The notes beneath the pieces are model-generated. The model had not been told where the DNA came from, ran no database searches, and saw only the letters and a program-made list of their open reading frames with translations. From positions 186,001 to 250,000 of the forward strand of contig NZ_KB912877.1 of the NCBI RefSeq assembly GCF_000383855.1: DNA of 64,000 nucleotides. The letters run 5' to 3'. The position numbers and the translations under genes were made by a program. Shown here piece by piece: positions 26,205 to 34,617 of this stretch; position 1 is the stretch's first letter; each line of letters begins with the position of its first letter. This DNA comes from Methylobacter marinus A45 (GTDB lineage: Bacteria; Pseudomonadota; Gammaproteobacteria; Methylococcales; Methylomonadaceae).

Positions 26205-27701
26205 TTATCGCTTCATCTGCAATATCTGCTCTTTCAATGCCAGCAGGCCTTGTTTTTTAGGCAATGCCTCCAGCCCCTCTTCAATTTTTGCCAAACTTTC
26301 ATCGAACTTTTGCTGATCGAATAATTCGTTCGCCTGTTCTTCGATCAAGTTCGCAATCTTCTCCAGTCCCTGCTTGGCTTCTTTATTATAAGGATCGATG
26401 GACAGCGCTTGGCGATACGCCCATAAGGCATTGCTGCCTGAAGGCGCGGTAATGTAACCGACTTCAAAATGGATTTCCGCCAGTTCGAGCAGATCCTTGA
26501 CCTGGAGCTGCTGCTCCGGTGTCAGTTCAACCACTTCCGGCAAGGTATCCAGATTCTGATAAACATAGACATAACCGCCGGCCGCCGCAATCAACGCCAC
26601 AATCGATGCCGCCCCAAGGATACGCGGCCAGGGCGATTTGGGCTCTATCTCATCAAAGAATTGCGTGATGGAAACGGTTCTCTGCTCTCTTTTCAGCGCC
26701 AGGGCATGCGTTAGGGCGTTCCACTGCCGGCGTTTCAGCCCCGGAATCGCCGGCGGCTGCAGGTTGACTTCCATCGCCTTCTGGGCGGACAGTTTTCCGA
26801 AAGGGTGTTTACCGGCCAGCAGTTCATAGCTGACGCAAGCCAGCGCGTAAATATCGTCGCGCGGATCGGGCTCGCGGTTTTCAAACATTTCCAGGCTGGC
26901 ATAAGCCGGCGTCAGCGCCCCCAAGTCGCGGGCATTGAAAACCGTCTCGTCATGGCCTTGCCGGTCCGATCTTACCGCTGCGCAGGCGATGCCGAAATCC
27001 AGCACCTTGACCTCGCCGCTGTCGGTGATGAAGATATTGCCGGGCTTGAAATCCGAATGGATGATGTTCTTTTTATGCGCATAACCCAACGCCAAGGCCA
27101 GCCCTTTAATGATAGGCCAGGCCTTGGTGAACGGAATGCCGCCCTGAGGAGCGATCTCGCGTATATATTGAGAAAGCGACTTTCCTTCCAGAATTTCCAT
27201 GACCATAAAAATATTGCGGCCGTCGCGATCGAAATCGTAAACGTTGACAATATTCGGATGGGCCAGCATCTGCGATTTTTTCGTTTCACGCTGGAGTGCA
27301 ATGAACAGTTCGGGGTCATCCCTGAATTCCTCGTTCAACACTTTCAACGCAATATCGGTCTGCTGGTCCTGGGCTTCCTGGCGGCGCAGATCGGTCGCCC
27401 TGAACACGGTACCCATGCCGCCGCTGCCGAGAACCTCCTTGAGCACAAAGCGCTTGTTCAGTACCGCGCCTACTGTCAAGGCTTCGGACTTTTCCTCCCT
27501 GTTTGTCTCTCTGAAAGTGGCCGTGGCCAGGACAGTGGCGTCATCGACCGGAACCGGCTTTTTTGCCGGCTGGGCCAGAACCGTCGCATCATCATTTTGC
27601 TCGGGCGCATGCCTTAATGTGTCTAACGCATCGGATGGCCGACGCATCGTTCTTGCCGGCGCGATTTGCGTCGCGTCATCGGCTAAATCATCTGGATTCA
27701 T
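26205..27701 (-). CDS. ppkA: PpkA-like Ser/Thr protein kinase of the T6SS
   Basis: The 498-residue product has a kinase domain at about residues 84-350: glycine loop GSGGMG (92-97), ATP-binding Lys120, catalytic loop HSDFKPGN (215-222) and DFG (235-237). The usual HRD is HSD, so this is not a canonical RD kinase. A membrane segment lies at about 361-380, and the C-terminal 110 residues are helical and TPR-like, probably periplasmic. The N-terminal tail has three DAT-hydrophobic motifs (ATQIA, ATVLA, ATVLA) that may be autophosphorylation sites for the FHA protein. PpkA assignment rests on context with TagF-PppA and TagH. The gene is separated from the core T6SS operon by two genes. Confidence 0.85.
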   Translation of the reverse strand: MNPDDLADDATQIAPARTMRRPSDALDTLRHAPEQNDDATVLAQPAKKPVPVDDATVLATATFRETNREEKSEALTVGAVLNKRFVLKEVLGSGGMGTVFRATDLRRQEAQDQQTDIALKVLNEEFRDDPELFIALQRETKKSQMLAHPNIVNVYDFDRDGRNIFMVMEILEGKSLSQYIREIAPQGGIPFTKAWPIIKGLALALGYAHKKNIIHSDFKPGNIFITDSGEVKVLDFGIACAAVRSDRQGHDETVFNARDLGALTPAYASLEMFENREPDPRDDIYALACVSYELLAGKHPFGKLSAQKAMEVNLQPPAIPGLKRRQWNALTHALALKREQRTVSITQFFDEIEPKSPWPRILGAASIVALIAAAGGYVYVYQNLDTLPEVVELTPEQQLQVKDLLELAEIHFEVGYITAPSGSNALWAYRQALSIDPYNKEAKQGLEKIANLIEEQANELFDQQKFDESLAKIEEGLEALPKKQGLLALKEQILQMKR

Positions 27702-27741
27702 GGTTACATATCTCTAAATCAAATAAAACAATCTATCCTTT

Positions 27742-30135
27742 TTAGCTGCGCGGCACGAAAAAGAACGGACTGCCCTCGTGCCCGGCATGCTGCATGGCGG
27801 AATACTGCGGACTTTGCTGAAAACCGATCTGTGATGCGGACTGCTTGACCTTAGCGGAGAGGATTCTGTAAAGCTCATAGTCCTCGAGCAAGCCGTTATT
27901 GCTTCCCAGCGCCTTAAGAAAAGCATTGGCAAATACCGAATGGCCGTCGCTGCCCGAGTCCAGTACCGGTTTGACGCCTCCGGAGGTCATCACGGTTCTG
28001 GCTTTTCGATTATTCATGAATTTCAGCCATTTCTCGCGTTTCTCCTCAGCCATTTCATCGGGCAGGCGCACGATTGCCGTTTCGGTCATGGCACCGGAAT
28101 AACATGAATCGGCGATGACCAGGATATGCTTGGCCGAAAGAATGCTCAAATACCGGGTGATATTATGACTGGACAGCCAGTTGGCGCTATTGTCCGTTTC
28201 CGCATCGGCTGGCAGCCAGTAGGCGCTTTGATCGCTCTTATCGATCTCACCGTGACCGGCATAATAAATCAGCAGATTATCCTTTTCGGTCAGCACTTTT
28301 CTCAGATCATTGAAAGCTGTCATAATCTGATGCCGGCTGGCATTAATCAATAGCGTGGTTTTATAGCCGTAACGCGTCCGCAACATGTCGTCGACCGCTT
28401 TCGCGTCATTAATTGATGTTTTAAGCGTCGGCAGCTGCGAATAATCATTATTGCCGATAATCAGCGCATAAAACCGGCCAAAGTCGACGGACGGATAAGT
28501 TTTGGAACTGGCCTTGACCGGCAAGGCTTGTTCATCGGCGGCCACGGCCTGGCTTTTAGCCAGCAAGTTGAACGTCACGATGCTGCGTTTACCCTGTTTA
28601 TCGACCGCCACGATCTTCACCGGCGTCAAGGCATTGTCAATAGCGATATCGGAACGGAATATGCCGTCGGCGTCGACCGGTGTTACCTGGTCATTGATGC
28701 GCAGCGTTTCCAGGCTATCGGCAACAGCGATCTTGCCGACAATTTTTTTGCTGCGGTCGATGGATCTTAGCTGATAGCTTGGAATGCCGCGGGTCAGCGT
28801 CATCGGCGGATCGATGATGTCGATGACCGGGCCGTTTTTCGCTAACATCTCGTCCGGCGCCTTTTCAAGACTTGCGAGGGTCTGCCGCTCTTGTCCGATC
28901 GTCTTTTTCAGTTCCTTGATTTGCAACCCCTGAGCCAGCAATTCGCCTTTGTCCTGTTTGAGTTTGCCACGTAATTTTTCGAAGGCAAGTTTTTCCTGCG
29001 TGGAGCCTGTTTGCGGCGTTTTATTTTCAATGGCATTCATATCCATTTTGATGCGGACGGATGTATTGTAGTATTCCGCTTCCAGCGATTTCAGCTGCTC
29101 TTGCAACTGCTCCAGTTTTTGTCTGGATTTCGCCACCTGTTGTTGATGCCCGGAATCGGGGGCCGAAACGCTGCCATTCTTCCCAGCCTTGGCCTGCTGC
29201 TGTTCCGTGCTGAGCTTTGTTTCAAGTTGGGAAACTTTGGTTTGCTGATCGCTCACGCTGGATAGTTTTTCTTGTAAATCCTTTTCCAGCGACCGGATCA
29301 GGACATCATTGCGATTGGATTTTCCGCGTTCCTGCTCCAGTTTATTTCGCGTGTTGTTGAGTTGTCTGCGAAGGTCGGACAATTTTCGCTGCTGCCCGGA
29401 CAACTGCCGCCGGGTCTCATCCAACTGCTTGCGCAGGCTTTTGGCCTCTTGCGCATAACTTTGCGATTCCTGGCGTAATTCTTCCAATTGTCCTTTATAA
29501 GTATCGGCCACGGCGGCTTCAGTCACCGATGCAAATTGCAAGTCCGAGTTCTCCAGTCCTGAGGCTTTGCGGTACCAGTTCAACGCGGTCGGAATGTCTT
29601 TCTTTACGCCCAGGCCTTTCTCATAAAGATAGCCGAGGTTAACCTGAGCCCTGGAATTGCCTTGCTCGGCCGCTTTTAAATACCATTGCGCCGCCATAGC
29701 AGGATCGGCCGCGCCGCCCAGGCCTTTTTCATAGATTTCCCCCAGTGTCACCTGAGCTTCGGCATCGCCCTGTTGCGCCTGCGGCAACCACACTTTCAAC
29801 GCCGAGGCGAAATTGGCGCGGTCATAAGCCACATATTCGCCGCCGCGAATTTCGCATTCGCCGGCTGTCGTTCTGATGGGGCGCCGGCTGGAAATGTAGG
29901 TCATCTGCGTGCCGAGCTTGCGAACCTGCCCCGGCAACAAGCAATCGACAATGAAAAGCTTGTCGGTGTCCTTAGGCGAAAAGCCTTCTGTTGCCTTCGA
30001 ACTGTTAAGGTCACTGCCGGGACCGGCCTGGCAACCGATCAGCACGGTAAAAAACAAAAACAGAAAGAAATATTTGGGCTTTGCAGTCCGTGCAACACAG
30101 ACTGCGGAAGTGGTTATTTTTTTTATAGGAATCAT
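27742..30135 (-). CDS. Caspase-fold lipoprotein with Sel1 repeats and coiled coil
   Basis: The 797-residue product has a lipobox LIGC after a hydrophobic stretch near residues 23-33, so it is probably membrane-anchored and periplasmic. Residues 125-195 contain two Sel1 repeats (AEAQVTLGEIYEKGLGG, SRAQVNLGYLYEKGLGV). A long coiled coil follows at about 215-400. The C-terminal 250 residues form a peptidase C14 domain, with His628 in YYAGHG and Cys678 in ADSCYSG, so the catalytic dyad is complete. The gene lies 40 bases upstream of ppkA on the same strand and is likely co-transcribed with it. I know no defined role for this arrangement. Confidence 0.85.
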   Translation of the reverse strand: MIPIKKITTSAVCVARTAKPKYFFLFLFFTVLIGCQAGPGSDLNSSKATEGFSPKDTDKLFIVDCLLPGQVRKLGTQMTYISSRRPIRTTAGECEIRGGEYVAYDRANFASALKVWLPQAQQGDAEAQVTLGEIYEKGLGGAADPAMAAQWYLKAAEQGNSRAQVNLGYLYEKGLGVKKDIPTALNWYRKASGLENSDLQFASVTEAAVADTYKGQLEELRQESQSYAQEAKSLRKQLDETRRQLSGQQRKLSDLRRQLNNTRNKLEQERGKSNRNDVLIRSLEKDLQEKLSSVSDQQTKVSQLETKLSTEQQQAKAGKNGSVSAPDSGHQQQVAKSRQKLEQLQEQLKSLEAEYYNTSVRIKMDMNAIENKTPQTGSTQEKLAFEKLRGKLKQDKGELLAQGLQIKELKKTIGQERQTLASLEKAPDEMLAKNGPVIDIIDPPMTLTRGIPSYQLRSIDRSKKIVGKIAVADSLETLRINDQVTPVDADGIFRSDIAIDNALTPVKIVAVDKQGKRSIVTFNLLAKSQAVAADEQALPVKASSKTYPSVDFGRFYALIIGNNDYSQLPTLKTSINDAKAVDDMLRTRYGYKTTLLINASRHQIMTAFNDLRKVLTEKDNLLIYYAGHGEIDKSDQSAYWLPADAETDNSANWLSSHNITRYLSILSAKHILVIADSCYSGAMTETAIVRLPDEMAEEKREKWLKFMNNRKARTVMTSGGVKPVLDSGSDGHSVFANAFLKALGSNNGLLEDYELYRILSAKVKQSASQIGFQQSPQYSAMQHAGHEGSPFFFVPRS

Positions 30136-30614
30136 TTTTCAATTGCCCCGATATTATTAGCGATTGACTCGCACAAACAGATAATAAACCCCGACAAGAT
30201 TGTATATCATGTGGCTGGCTAATAATATGGTTAACCATCACAACACCCCCCCTTAACATCTCCTTCAGCCAAGCCCTTCAGCAGATCAGCTTCAGCTGTT
30301 CGACCATACCGGGATCCGCATGAAAATGATTCAGATGCGATATATTTTCATCCGGCCGACCAAGCCCGAATGGCCCTTAAATCAGTCGAATTTGTTTATA
30401 GCATCCATGACAAGAGATGGGAACAGAGACATAGAAAAACTGTTAGATACTTAACAGCTGATTTGGCTTTAATCGAGCTTTTTAGTTAGAAAGTTGATTA
30501 TTAATTTTTAAAAATTGTAAATACGGCTAATTCATCGCTTGGTTTTAAAGTCGCATGAAGGCTATTTAATGCAAATTTGATATTGAAAAATATATGCCTC
30601 GAGCATTAAATACA

Positions 30615-30642
30615 TTGCTAAAAATACTAATTTATCTATACT
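30615..30642 (+). promoter_or_regulatory. Candidate cold-shock gene promoter
   Basis: TTGCTA (30615-30620) and TATACT (30637-30642) are spaced by 16 bases and resemble a sigma-70 promoter. Transcription from here would give a 5' leader of about 230 bases before the cold-shock ATG. Long leaders are usual for cspA-type mRNAs. Confidence 0.45.
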
Positions 30643-30836
30643 GTAGTCAGCTTTTATGCGCATTTTTTACTGGTCCGGATTTTTTCTGCATCCCGCTTTT
30701 CAGCCCGGATAACAGCGGTCTTCAATTTGATCAAAATATTAATTTTTTATGTTTTGCTCTGCCAGTATTTTTAGTGCTACTATTGGCTGCGGTAAAAAGT
30801 TTGAGCCGGCTTTATTGTTAAGGCTGGGATTTATAA

Positions 30837-30862
30837 CGCCAACTGAAATTGGCGATTTTTTT
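30837..30862 (+). terminator. Terminator-like hairpin in the cold-shock leader
   Basis: CGCCAA (30837-30842) pairs with TTGGCG (30849-30854), followed by A and seven T residues. This is a classic intrinsic-terminator layout, ending only 16 bases before the cold-shock ATG. There is no room for a promoter between it and the gene, so it probably acts as an attenuator. Confidence 0.65.
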
Positions 30863-30878
30863 AAGTTAAGAGTGTAAT

Positions 30879-31088
30879 ATGTCAGAGCAAGTCGTAGGTA
30901 CCGTTAAGTGGTTCAATGATGAAAAAGGGTTTGGATTTATTGAACAAGAAGGTGGCAAAGATGTTTTTGTTCATCACAGTGCAATTAACGGCACCGGCCG
31001 CAAAACCTTGCGCGAAGGCCAAAAAGTTACCATGCAGGTAACCCAAGGCCAAAAAGGCCCGCAAGCTGAAAATGTAACCCCAGCGTAA
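30879..31088 (+). CDS. Cold-shock-domain protein, CspA family
   Basis: The 69-residue product is a single cold-shock domain with both RNA-binding motifs intact: KGFGFI (RNP1) and VFVHHSAI (RNP2). It begins with [11 protein letters not shown], as in CspA/CspC/CspE proteins. Such proteins bind single-stranded RNA, melt hairpins and can act as transcription antiterminators. Which Csp paralogue this is cannot be settled from sequence alone. The gene appears monocistronic, with a terminator-like hairpin just before it and a true terminator after it. Confidence 0.95.
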   Translation: MSEQVVGTVKWFNDEKGFGFIEQEGGKDVFVHHSAINGTGRKTLREGQKVTMQVTQGQKGPQAENVTPA

Positions 31089-31101
31089 CAAATCTAAATC
31101 G

Positions 31102-31135
31102 GCCCAAGAGTCGCCTGACTTTTGGGCTTTAGTTT
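31102..31135 (+). terminator. Intrinsic terminator after the cold-shock gene
   Basis: GCCCAA (31102-31107) pairs with TTGGGC (31122-31127), followed by TTTAGTTT. It begins 14 bases after the stop codon. Confidence 0.7.
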
Positions 31136-31430
31136 AGTAAATAGCAATAATGCAACCCCTTTCTCGGTAAAATCTACCGGTCATCCGTCAGCAAACCCAA
31201 AGATCACTTAGGTTTATTAACGGGTACTCCGCATATTTCAAAGCCATAGCCGGCATTTTTGCCCCGGCAAGGCTGCTACGTCCTTATCTTTTAGCGTTAC
31301 CATTTTATGTTATCGCTGATCCAAACTGATCGAATCACATTCCGATTACCGGCTTTTCCAAGCCGTGCGGCTATTTGTGTTATCACTGAAAAATCATACT
31401 ATATCAATATCCAATTACAGAGCCTTTGCC
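31136..31430. other. Non-coding stretch before the SRPBCC gene
   Basis: No gene, tRNA or repeat is recognised here. A small inverted repeat, GCCGG/CCGGC, lies at 31249-31268. The region presumably holds the promoter of the SRPBCC gene, but no convincing hexamers were found. Confidence 0.4.
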
Positions 31431-31904
31431 ATGCCCGAGTTTTCCTTAAACACAACCTGGCTGATTCCCGCTTCCGTTGAAGCGGTCTGGTCGCGCCTGA
31501 TCGATACCGAGAACTGGCCGTCCTGGTGGAAATACGTGGCATCCGTTGAAGAAATAGAACCGGGGGATGCAACCGGCCTCAATAATGTCAGACAGTATTG
31601 CTGGCGTACCAGCCTGCCATACAGCTTGTTAGTAAATTTACGTGTTACCGAAATACAGCCTCTCCGTCTTGTCACTGTAAACGTAAGCGGAGATTTACAA
31701 GGTTGTGGCCGCTGCCAATTATATTCGGATTCTGTTACCCGCCAGACCAGAGTCGAGTTTAAATGGCAGGTGCAAACCTGCAAACCCTGGATGAACCGGC
31801 TTGCGGCAGTAGCCGCGCCGATTTTTGAATGGAACCATGCACGCGTGATGAAGTCTGGGGAAGAAAGTTTAATTCGGCATTTGGCAACGGTTAAAAATTC
31901 ATAA
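31431..31904 (+). CDS. SRPBCC-fold (polyketide cyclase/START-like) protein
   Basis: The product is 157 residues from the ATG at 31431 (MPEFSLNTTWLIPASVEAVW). A GTG at 31365 would add 22 residues with no family features. The opening with PASVEAVWSRLIDTENWPSWW is the typical SRPBCC start, a helix-grip fold that forms a hydrophobic ligand cavity. The WxxWW and later beta-strand pattern fit. The ligand and pathway are unknown. The gene is followed by ettA 64 bases downstream, so co-transcription is possible. Confidence 0.8.
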   Translation: MPEFSLNTTWLIPASVEAVWSRLIDTENWPSWWKYVASVEEIEPGDATGLNNVRQYCWRTSLPYSLLVNLRVTEIQPLRLVTVNVSGDLQGCGRCQLYSDSVTRQTRVEFKWQVQTCKPWMNRLAAVAAPIFEWNHARVMKSGEESLIRHLATVKNS

Positions 31905-31968
31905 ATAAAATGGAATAATAGGCCGCATCAGGTTACCCTTTATCAATTTACAACTGATACGCAAAAAT

Positions 31969-33633
31969 ATGGCGCAATACATATACTCAATGAATCGGGT
32001 AGGCAAAATTGTCCCGCCCAAAAAATACATACTCAAGGATATCTCCTTATCCTTCTTTCCCGGCGCGAAGATCGGCGTGCTGGGTTTAAACGGTTCCGGT
32101 AAATCAACGCTGCTGAGAATCATGGCGGGTATCGACAAGGAAATCGAAGGCGAGGCGATTCCGCAAAAAGGCATCAATATCGGCTATCTGCCGCAAGAAC
32201 CACAACTGGATCCTGATAAAACCGTACGCGGCAATGTTGAAGAAGCCGTTGCCGAAATCAAAGCGATTCTGGATCGTTTTAACGAAGTCAGCAATGCCTT
32301 TGCAGATCCCGATGCCGATTTCGATGCCTTACTGGCGGAACAGGCCGATCTGCAGGAAAAAATTGAGACTGCAGGCGCTTGGGAACTGGACAGAAAACTG
32401 GAAATCGCCGCCGATGCCCTACGCTTGCCGGACTGGGATGCGGATGTGACAAAATTATCCGGCGGAGAAAGACGGCGTGTCGCTTTATGCCGGCTGCTGC
32501 TATCTAATCCTGACATGCTGCTGCTGGATGAACCGACCAACCATCTGGACGCCGAATCGGTCGCCTGGCTGGAACGCTTTCTGCATGACTATCCCGGCAC
32601 CGTTGTCGCGGTGACGCATGACCGTTATTTTCTAGATAATGTCGCAGGCTGGATTCTGGAACTGGACAGAGGCTCGGGAATCCCATGGGAAGGCAATTAC
32701 TCCAGCTGGCTGGAACAAAAAGGCCGGCGACTGGAACAGGAAGAAAAGCAGGAATCCTCCCGCCAAAAAGCCATGAAAGCCGAGCTTGAATGGGTACGCT
32801 CGAACCCTAAAGGCCGTCATGCCAAAAGCAAGGCCCGTCTGGCACGCTTCGAGGAACTGTCATCGCAAGAGGTGCAGAAACGCAATGAGACCCAGGAAAT
32901 TTACATTCCGCCCGGTCCGCGCCTGGGTGATGTCGTAATCGAGGCCGACAACATCAGCAAAGGCTTCGGCGATCGATTGCTGTTCAACAACTTGAACTTC
33001 AGACTGCCGCCGGGCGGCATCGTCGGCATTATCGGACCTAACGGCGCCGGTAAAACCACGCTGTTTCGCATGATGGCAGGCCTGGAGCAAGCCGACTCCG
33101 GCTCTCTGACCATGGGCCAAACCGTGGAACTGGCTTATGTTGACCAATTACGCGACGACATGGACCCGAACAAAACCGTCTTTGAAGAAATTTCCGATGG
33201 ACTGGACATGATCACGGTCGGCAAATATGAAACTCCTTCGCGCTCTTATGTCGGGCGCTTTAACTTTAAAGGCGCCGATCAGCAAAAACGCATCGGCGAT
33301 CTGTCCGGCGGCGAACGCAACCGCGTGCATTTGGCCAAGCTGCTGAAAACCGGCGGCAACGTGCTGCTACTCGACGAACCGACCAACGACCTCGATGTTG
33401 AAACCCTGCGCGCATTGGAAGAAGCCCTGCTCGCCTTCCCCGGCTGCGCCGTGGTTATCTCGCATGACCGCTGGTTCCTGGACAGAATCGCCACGCACAT
33501 GCTGGCATTTGAAGGTGACAGTAATGTGGTCTGGTTTGAAGGCAACTATGAAGATTACGAAGCCGACCGCCATCGCCGCCTGGGAAGCGATGCCGACAAC
33601 CCTCACCGGTTGAAATACAAAAAGCTAGCCTGA
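31969..33633 (+). CDS. ettA: ABC-F translational factor EttA
   Basis: The 554-residue product begins [19 protein letters not shown], diagnostic for EttA. It has two ATPase cassettes: Walker [10 protein letters not shown] and GPNGAGKTT, signature [12 protein letters not shown] and [12 protein letters not shown], and Walker [12 protein letters not shown] and [11 protein letters not shown]. The linker between them includes the arm and P-site tRNA interaction motif regions ([20 protein letters not shown]). EttA binds the ribosomal E site and gates entry into elongation according to the ATP/ADP ratio. The protein is full length. A strong hairpin follows at 33654-33679. Confidence 0.97.
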   Translation: MAQYIYSMNRVGKIVPPKKYILKDISLSFFPGAKIGVLGLNGSGKSTLLRIMAGIDKEIEGEAIPQKGINIGYLPQEPQLDPDKTVRGNVEEAVAEIKAILDRFNEVSNAFADPDADFDALLAEQADLQEKIETAGAWELDRKLEIAADALRLPDWDADVTKLSGGERRRVALCRLLLSNPDMLLLDEPTNHLDAESVAWLERFLHDYPGTVVAVTHDRYFLDNVAGWILELDRGSGIPWEGNYSSWLEQKGRRLEQEEKQESSRQKAMKAELEWVRSNPKGRHAKSKARLARFEELSSQEVQKRNETQEIYIPPGPRLGDVVIEADNISKGFGDRLLFNNLNFRLPPGGIVGIIGPNGAGKTTLFRMMAGLEQADSGSLTMGQTVELAYVDQLRDDMDPNKTVFEEISDGLDMITVGKYETPSRSYVGRFNFKGADQQKRIGDLSGGERNRVHLAKLLKTGGNVLLLDEPTNDLDVETLRALEEALLAFPGCAVVISHDRWFLDRIATHMLAFEGDSNVVWFEGNYEDYEADRHRRLGSDADNPHRLKYKKLA

Positions 33634-33653
33634 TCGATCAACCCTTAACAGCG

Positions 33654-33679
33654 CGGAGCGGGATCACTACCCCGCTCCG
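33654..33679. terminator. Hairpin between ettA and convergent tusC
   Basis: CGGAGCGGG (33654-33662) pairs perfectly with CCCGCTCCG (33671-33679) around an eight-base loop. It lies about 20 bases after the ettA stop and 15 bases from the tusC stop, and could end transcripts from both sides. Confidence 0.6.
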
Positions 33680-33694
33680 TGTTCGATTGATTGC

Positions 33695-34051
33695 CTAGCC
33701 CGAAAATACAACATCATACCGTTTCATCAAACTGGCTATATCCTTTCTGTAAAACTCCCGAACCGGCAAGCACAAATCCTTTGGTTTTAATCCTCTCTCC
33801 CGCAGAGATTCGACTTCCGTATAAACATCATGCACCTCATAGATCTCCAGCGCTTTAAAGATAGCCGCGATATCCTTCATGCCGGCGATATCGGGCTGCT
33901 GGCCGTTTTTTAACTGAAAAACACCATCATCGAGTAGCAGTATACCGACCTGCTGATCGAATGCCGCCGTCGTCAGGATAATATCCAGCATTTCCTGAAC
34001 CTGAGCGCCGCTGTGCGCCGGCTTGCGCAATACGAACAAATATTTCTTCAT
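33695..34051 (-). CDS. tusC: Sulfur-relay protein TusC (DsrF-like)
   Basis: The product is 118 residues from the ATG at 34051 (MKKYLFVLRKPAHSGAQVQE). A TTG at 34060 is in frame but overlaps the tusD stop. The RKPAHSG and QEMLDIILTTAAFDQ segments match the DsrE/DsrF fold of TusC, which in E. coli forms the TusBCD heterohexamer that passes sulfur to TusE for tRNA 2-thiouridine synthesis. No conserved catalytic Cys is expected in TusC. The gene follows tusD closely. A tusB/dsrH partner is not seen downstream, where the convergent ettA ends. Confidence 0.85.
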   Translation of the reverse strand: MKKYLFVLRKPAHSGAQVQEMLDIILTTAAFDQQVGILLLDDGVFQLKNGQQPDIAGMKDIAAIFKALEIYEVHDVYTEVESLRERGLKPKDLCLPVREFYRKDIASLMKRYDVVFSG

Positions 34052-34056
34052 TTTTC

Positions 34057-34446
34057 TCAACCAAAGACAATAAAGCGATCAGCTTCCAGCGTGGCTTCAA
34101 CCAGCTGCCCCAATCCTGAAATGCGGAAGCCCTCGGCCAGATCGTTATCCATCTTGCCCTGCCTTTTGGCCTCATCGGCACATAATAATCCGCGCCGTTG
34201 CGCGGCAGAGATACAAACGACCAAATCCAGTTGGTACTGCCGCGCCAGCTCGCTCCACTGCGCCGTAAACTGAAGCTCGTCATCGGGTGGCGTGGCATAT
34301 TTAAAAGCGTGATAAATACCGTCCTGGTAAAAAAACACCCGAAATACTTCGTGTCCTTGCGCCAGCACGGCCTTGATAAATTGGTAAGCCGTATGACCTG
34401 TATTTGACTGATAAGGGCTGTTATTGATTTGAATGGCGAATTTCAT
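34057..34446 (-). CDS. tusD: Sulfur carrier TusD (DsrE-like)
   Basis: The 129-residue product begins MKFAIQINNSPYQSNTGHTA, the TusD/DsrE start. A conserved Cys lies in LVVCISAAQRRGLL, and another in LLCADEAKRQ. In TusD the active-site Cys accepts persulfide from TusA. A sulfur-oxidation role as DsrE is also possible in principle, but no dsrAB or other dsr genes are nearby. The start codon at 34446 faces bepA, with the candidate bepA promoter in between. Confidence 0.88.
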   Translation of the reverse strand: MKFAIQINNSPYQSNTGHTAYQFIKAVLAQGHEVFRVFFYQDGIYHAFKYATPPDDELQFTAQWSELARQYQLDLVVCISAAQRRGLLCADEAKRQGKMDNDLAEGFRISGLGQLVEATLEADRFIVFG

Positions 34447-34505
34447 GATTAAAGAAATGGTTAAACATGGAACAAATAGGTCCTGAGTTCTATCAGAGAG
34501 TGCTG

Positions 34506-34535
34506 TTGATAGCGGTAACCCACGCCTATTATAAT
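34506..34535 (+). promoter_or_regulatory. Candidate promoter of bepA
   Basis: TTGATA (34506-34511) and TATAAT (34530-34535) are separated by 18 bases, a good sigma-70 match, 82 bases before the bepA ATG. Confidence 0.55.
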
Positions 34536-34617
34536 CTTATAAAATACCAATCGCTGGCTGACAAGCCGTCATTTCATTGTTACCGGAACCAATCCTGCCT
34601 TACTCAGTCTCATCGCC

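Larger units (their letters stand above)
30136..30878. other. 743-base gene-poor region upstream of the cold-shock gene
   Basis: AT-rich sequence between the divergent caspase and cold-shock genes. It must contain the caspase-kinase promoter (not recognised) and the cold-shock promoter (candidate at 30615-30642). A 75-codon frame at 30594-30821 has two hydrophobic stretches but no ribosome-binding site, and it begins upstream of the candidate transcription start, so I do not call it. Nothing else is recognised. Confidence 0.5.

Noticed and set aside
30594-30821. Small hydrophobic frame of 75 codons before the cold-shock gene
   Set aside because: No ribosome-binding site, and a good promoter lies inside it. 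The terminator 15 bases after its stop is equally explained as an attenuator of the cold-shock leader. A real membrane peptide is not excluded.
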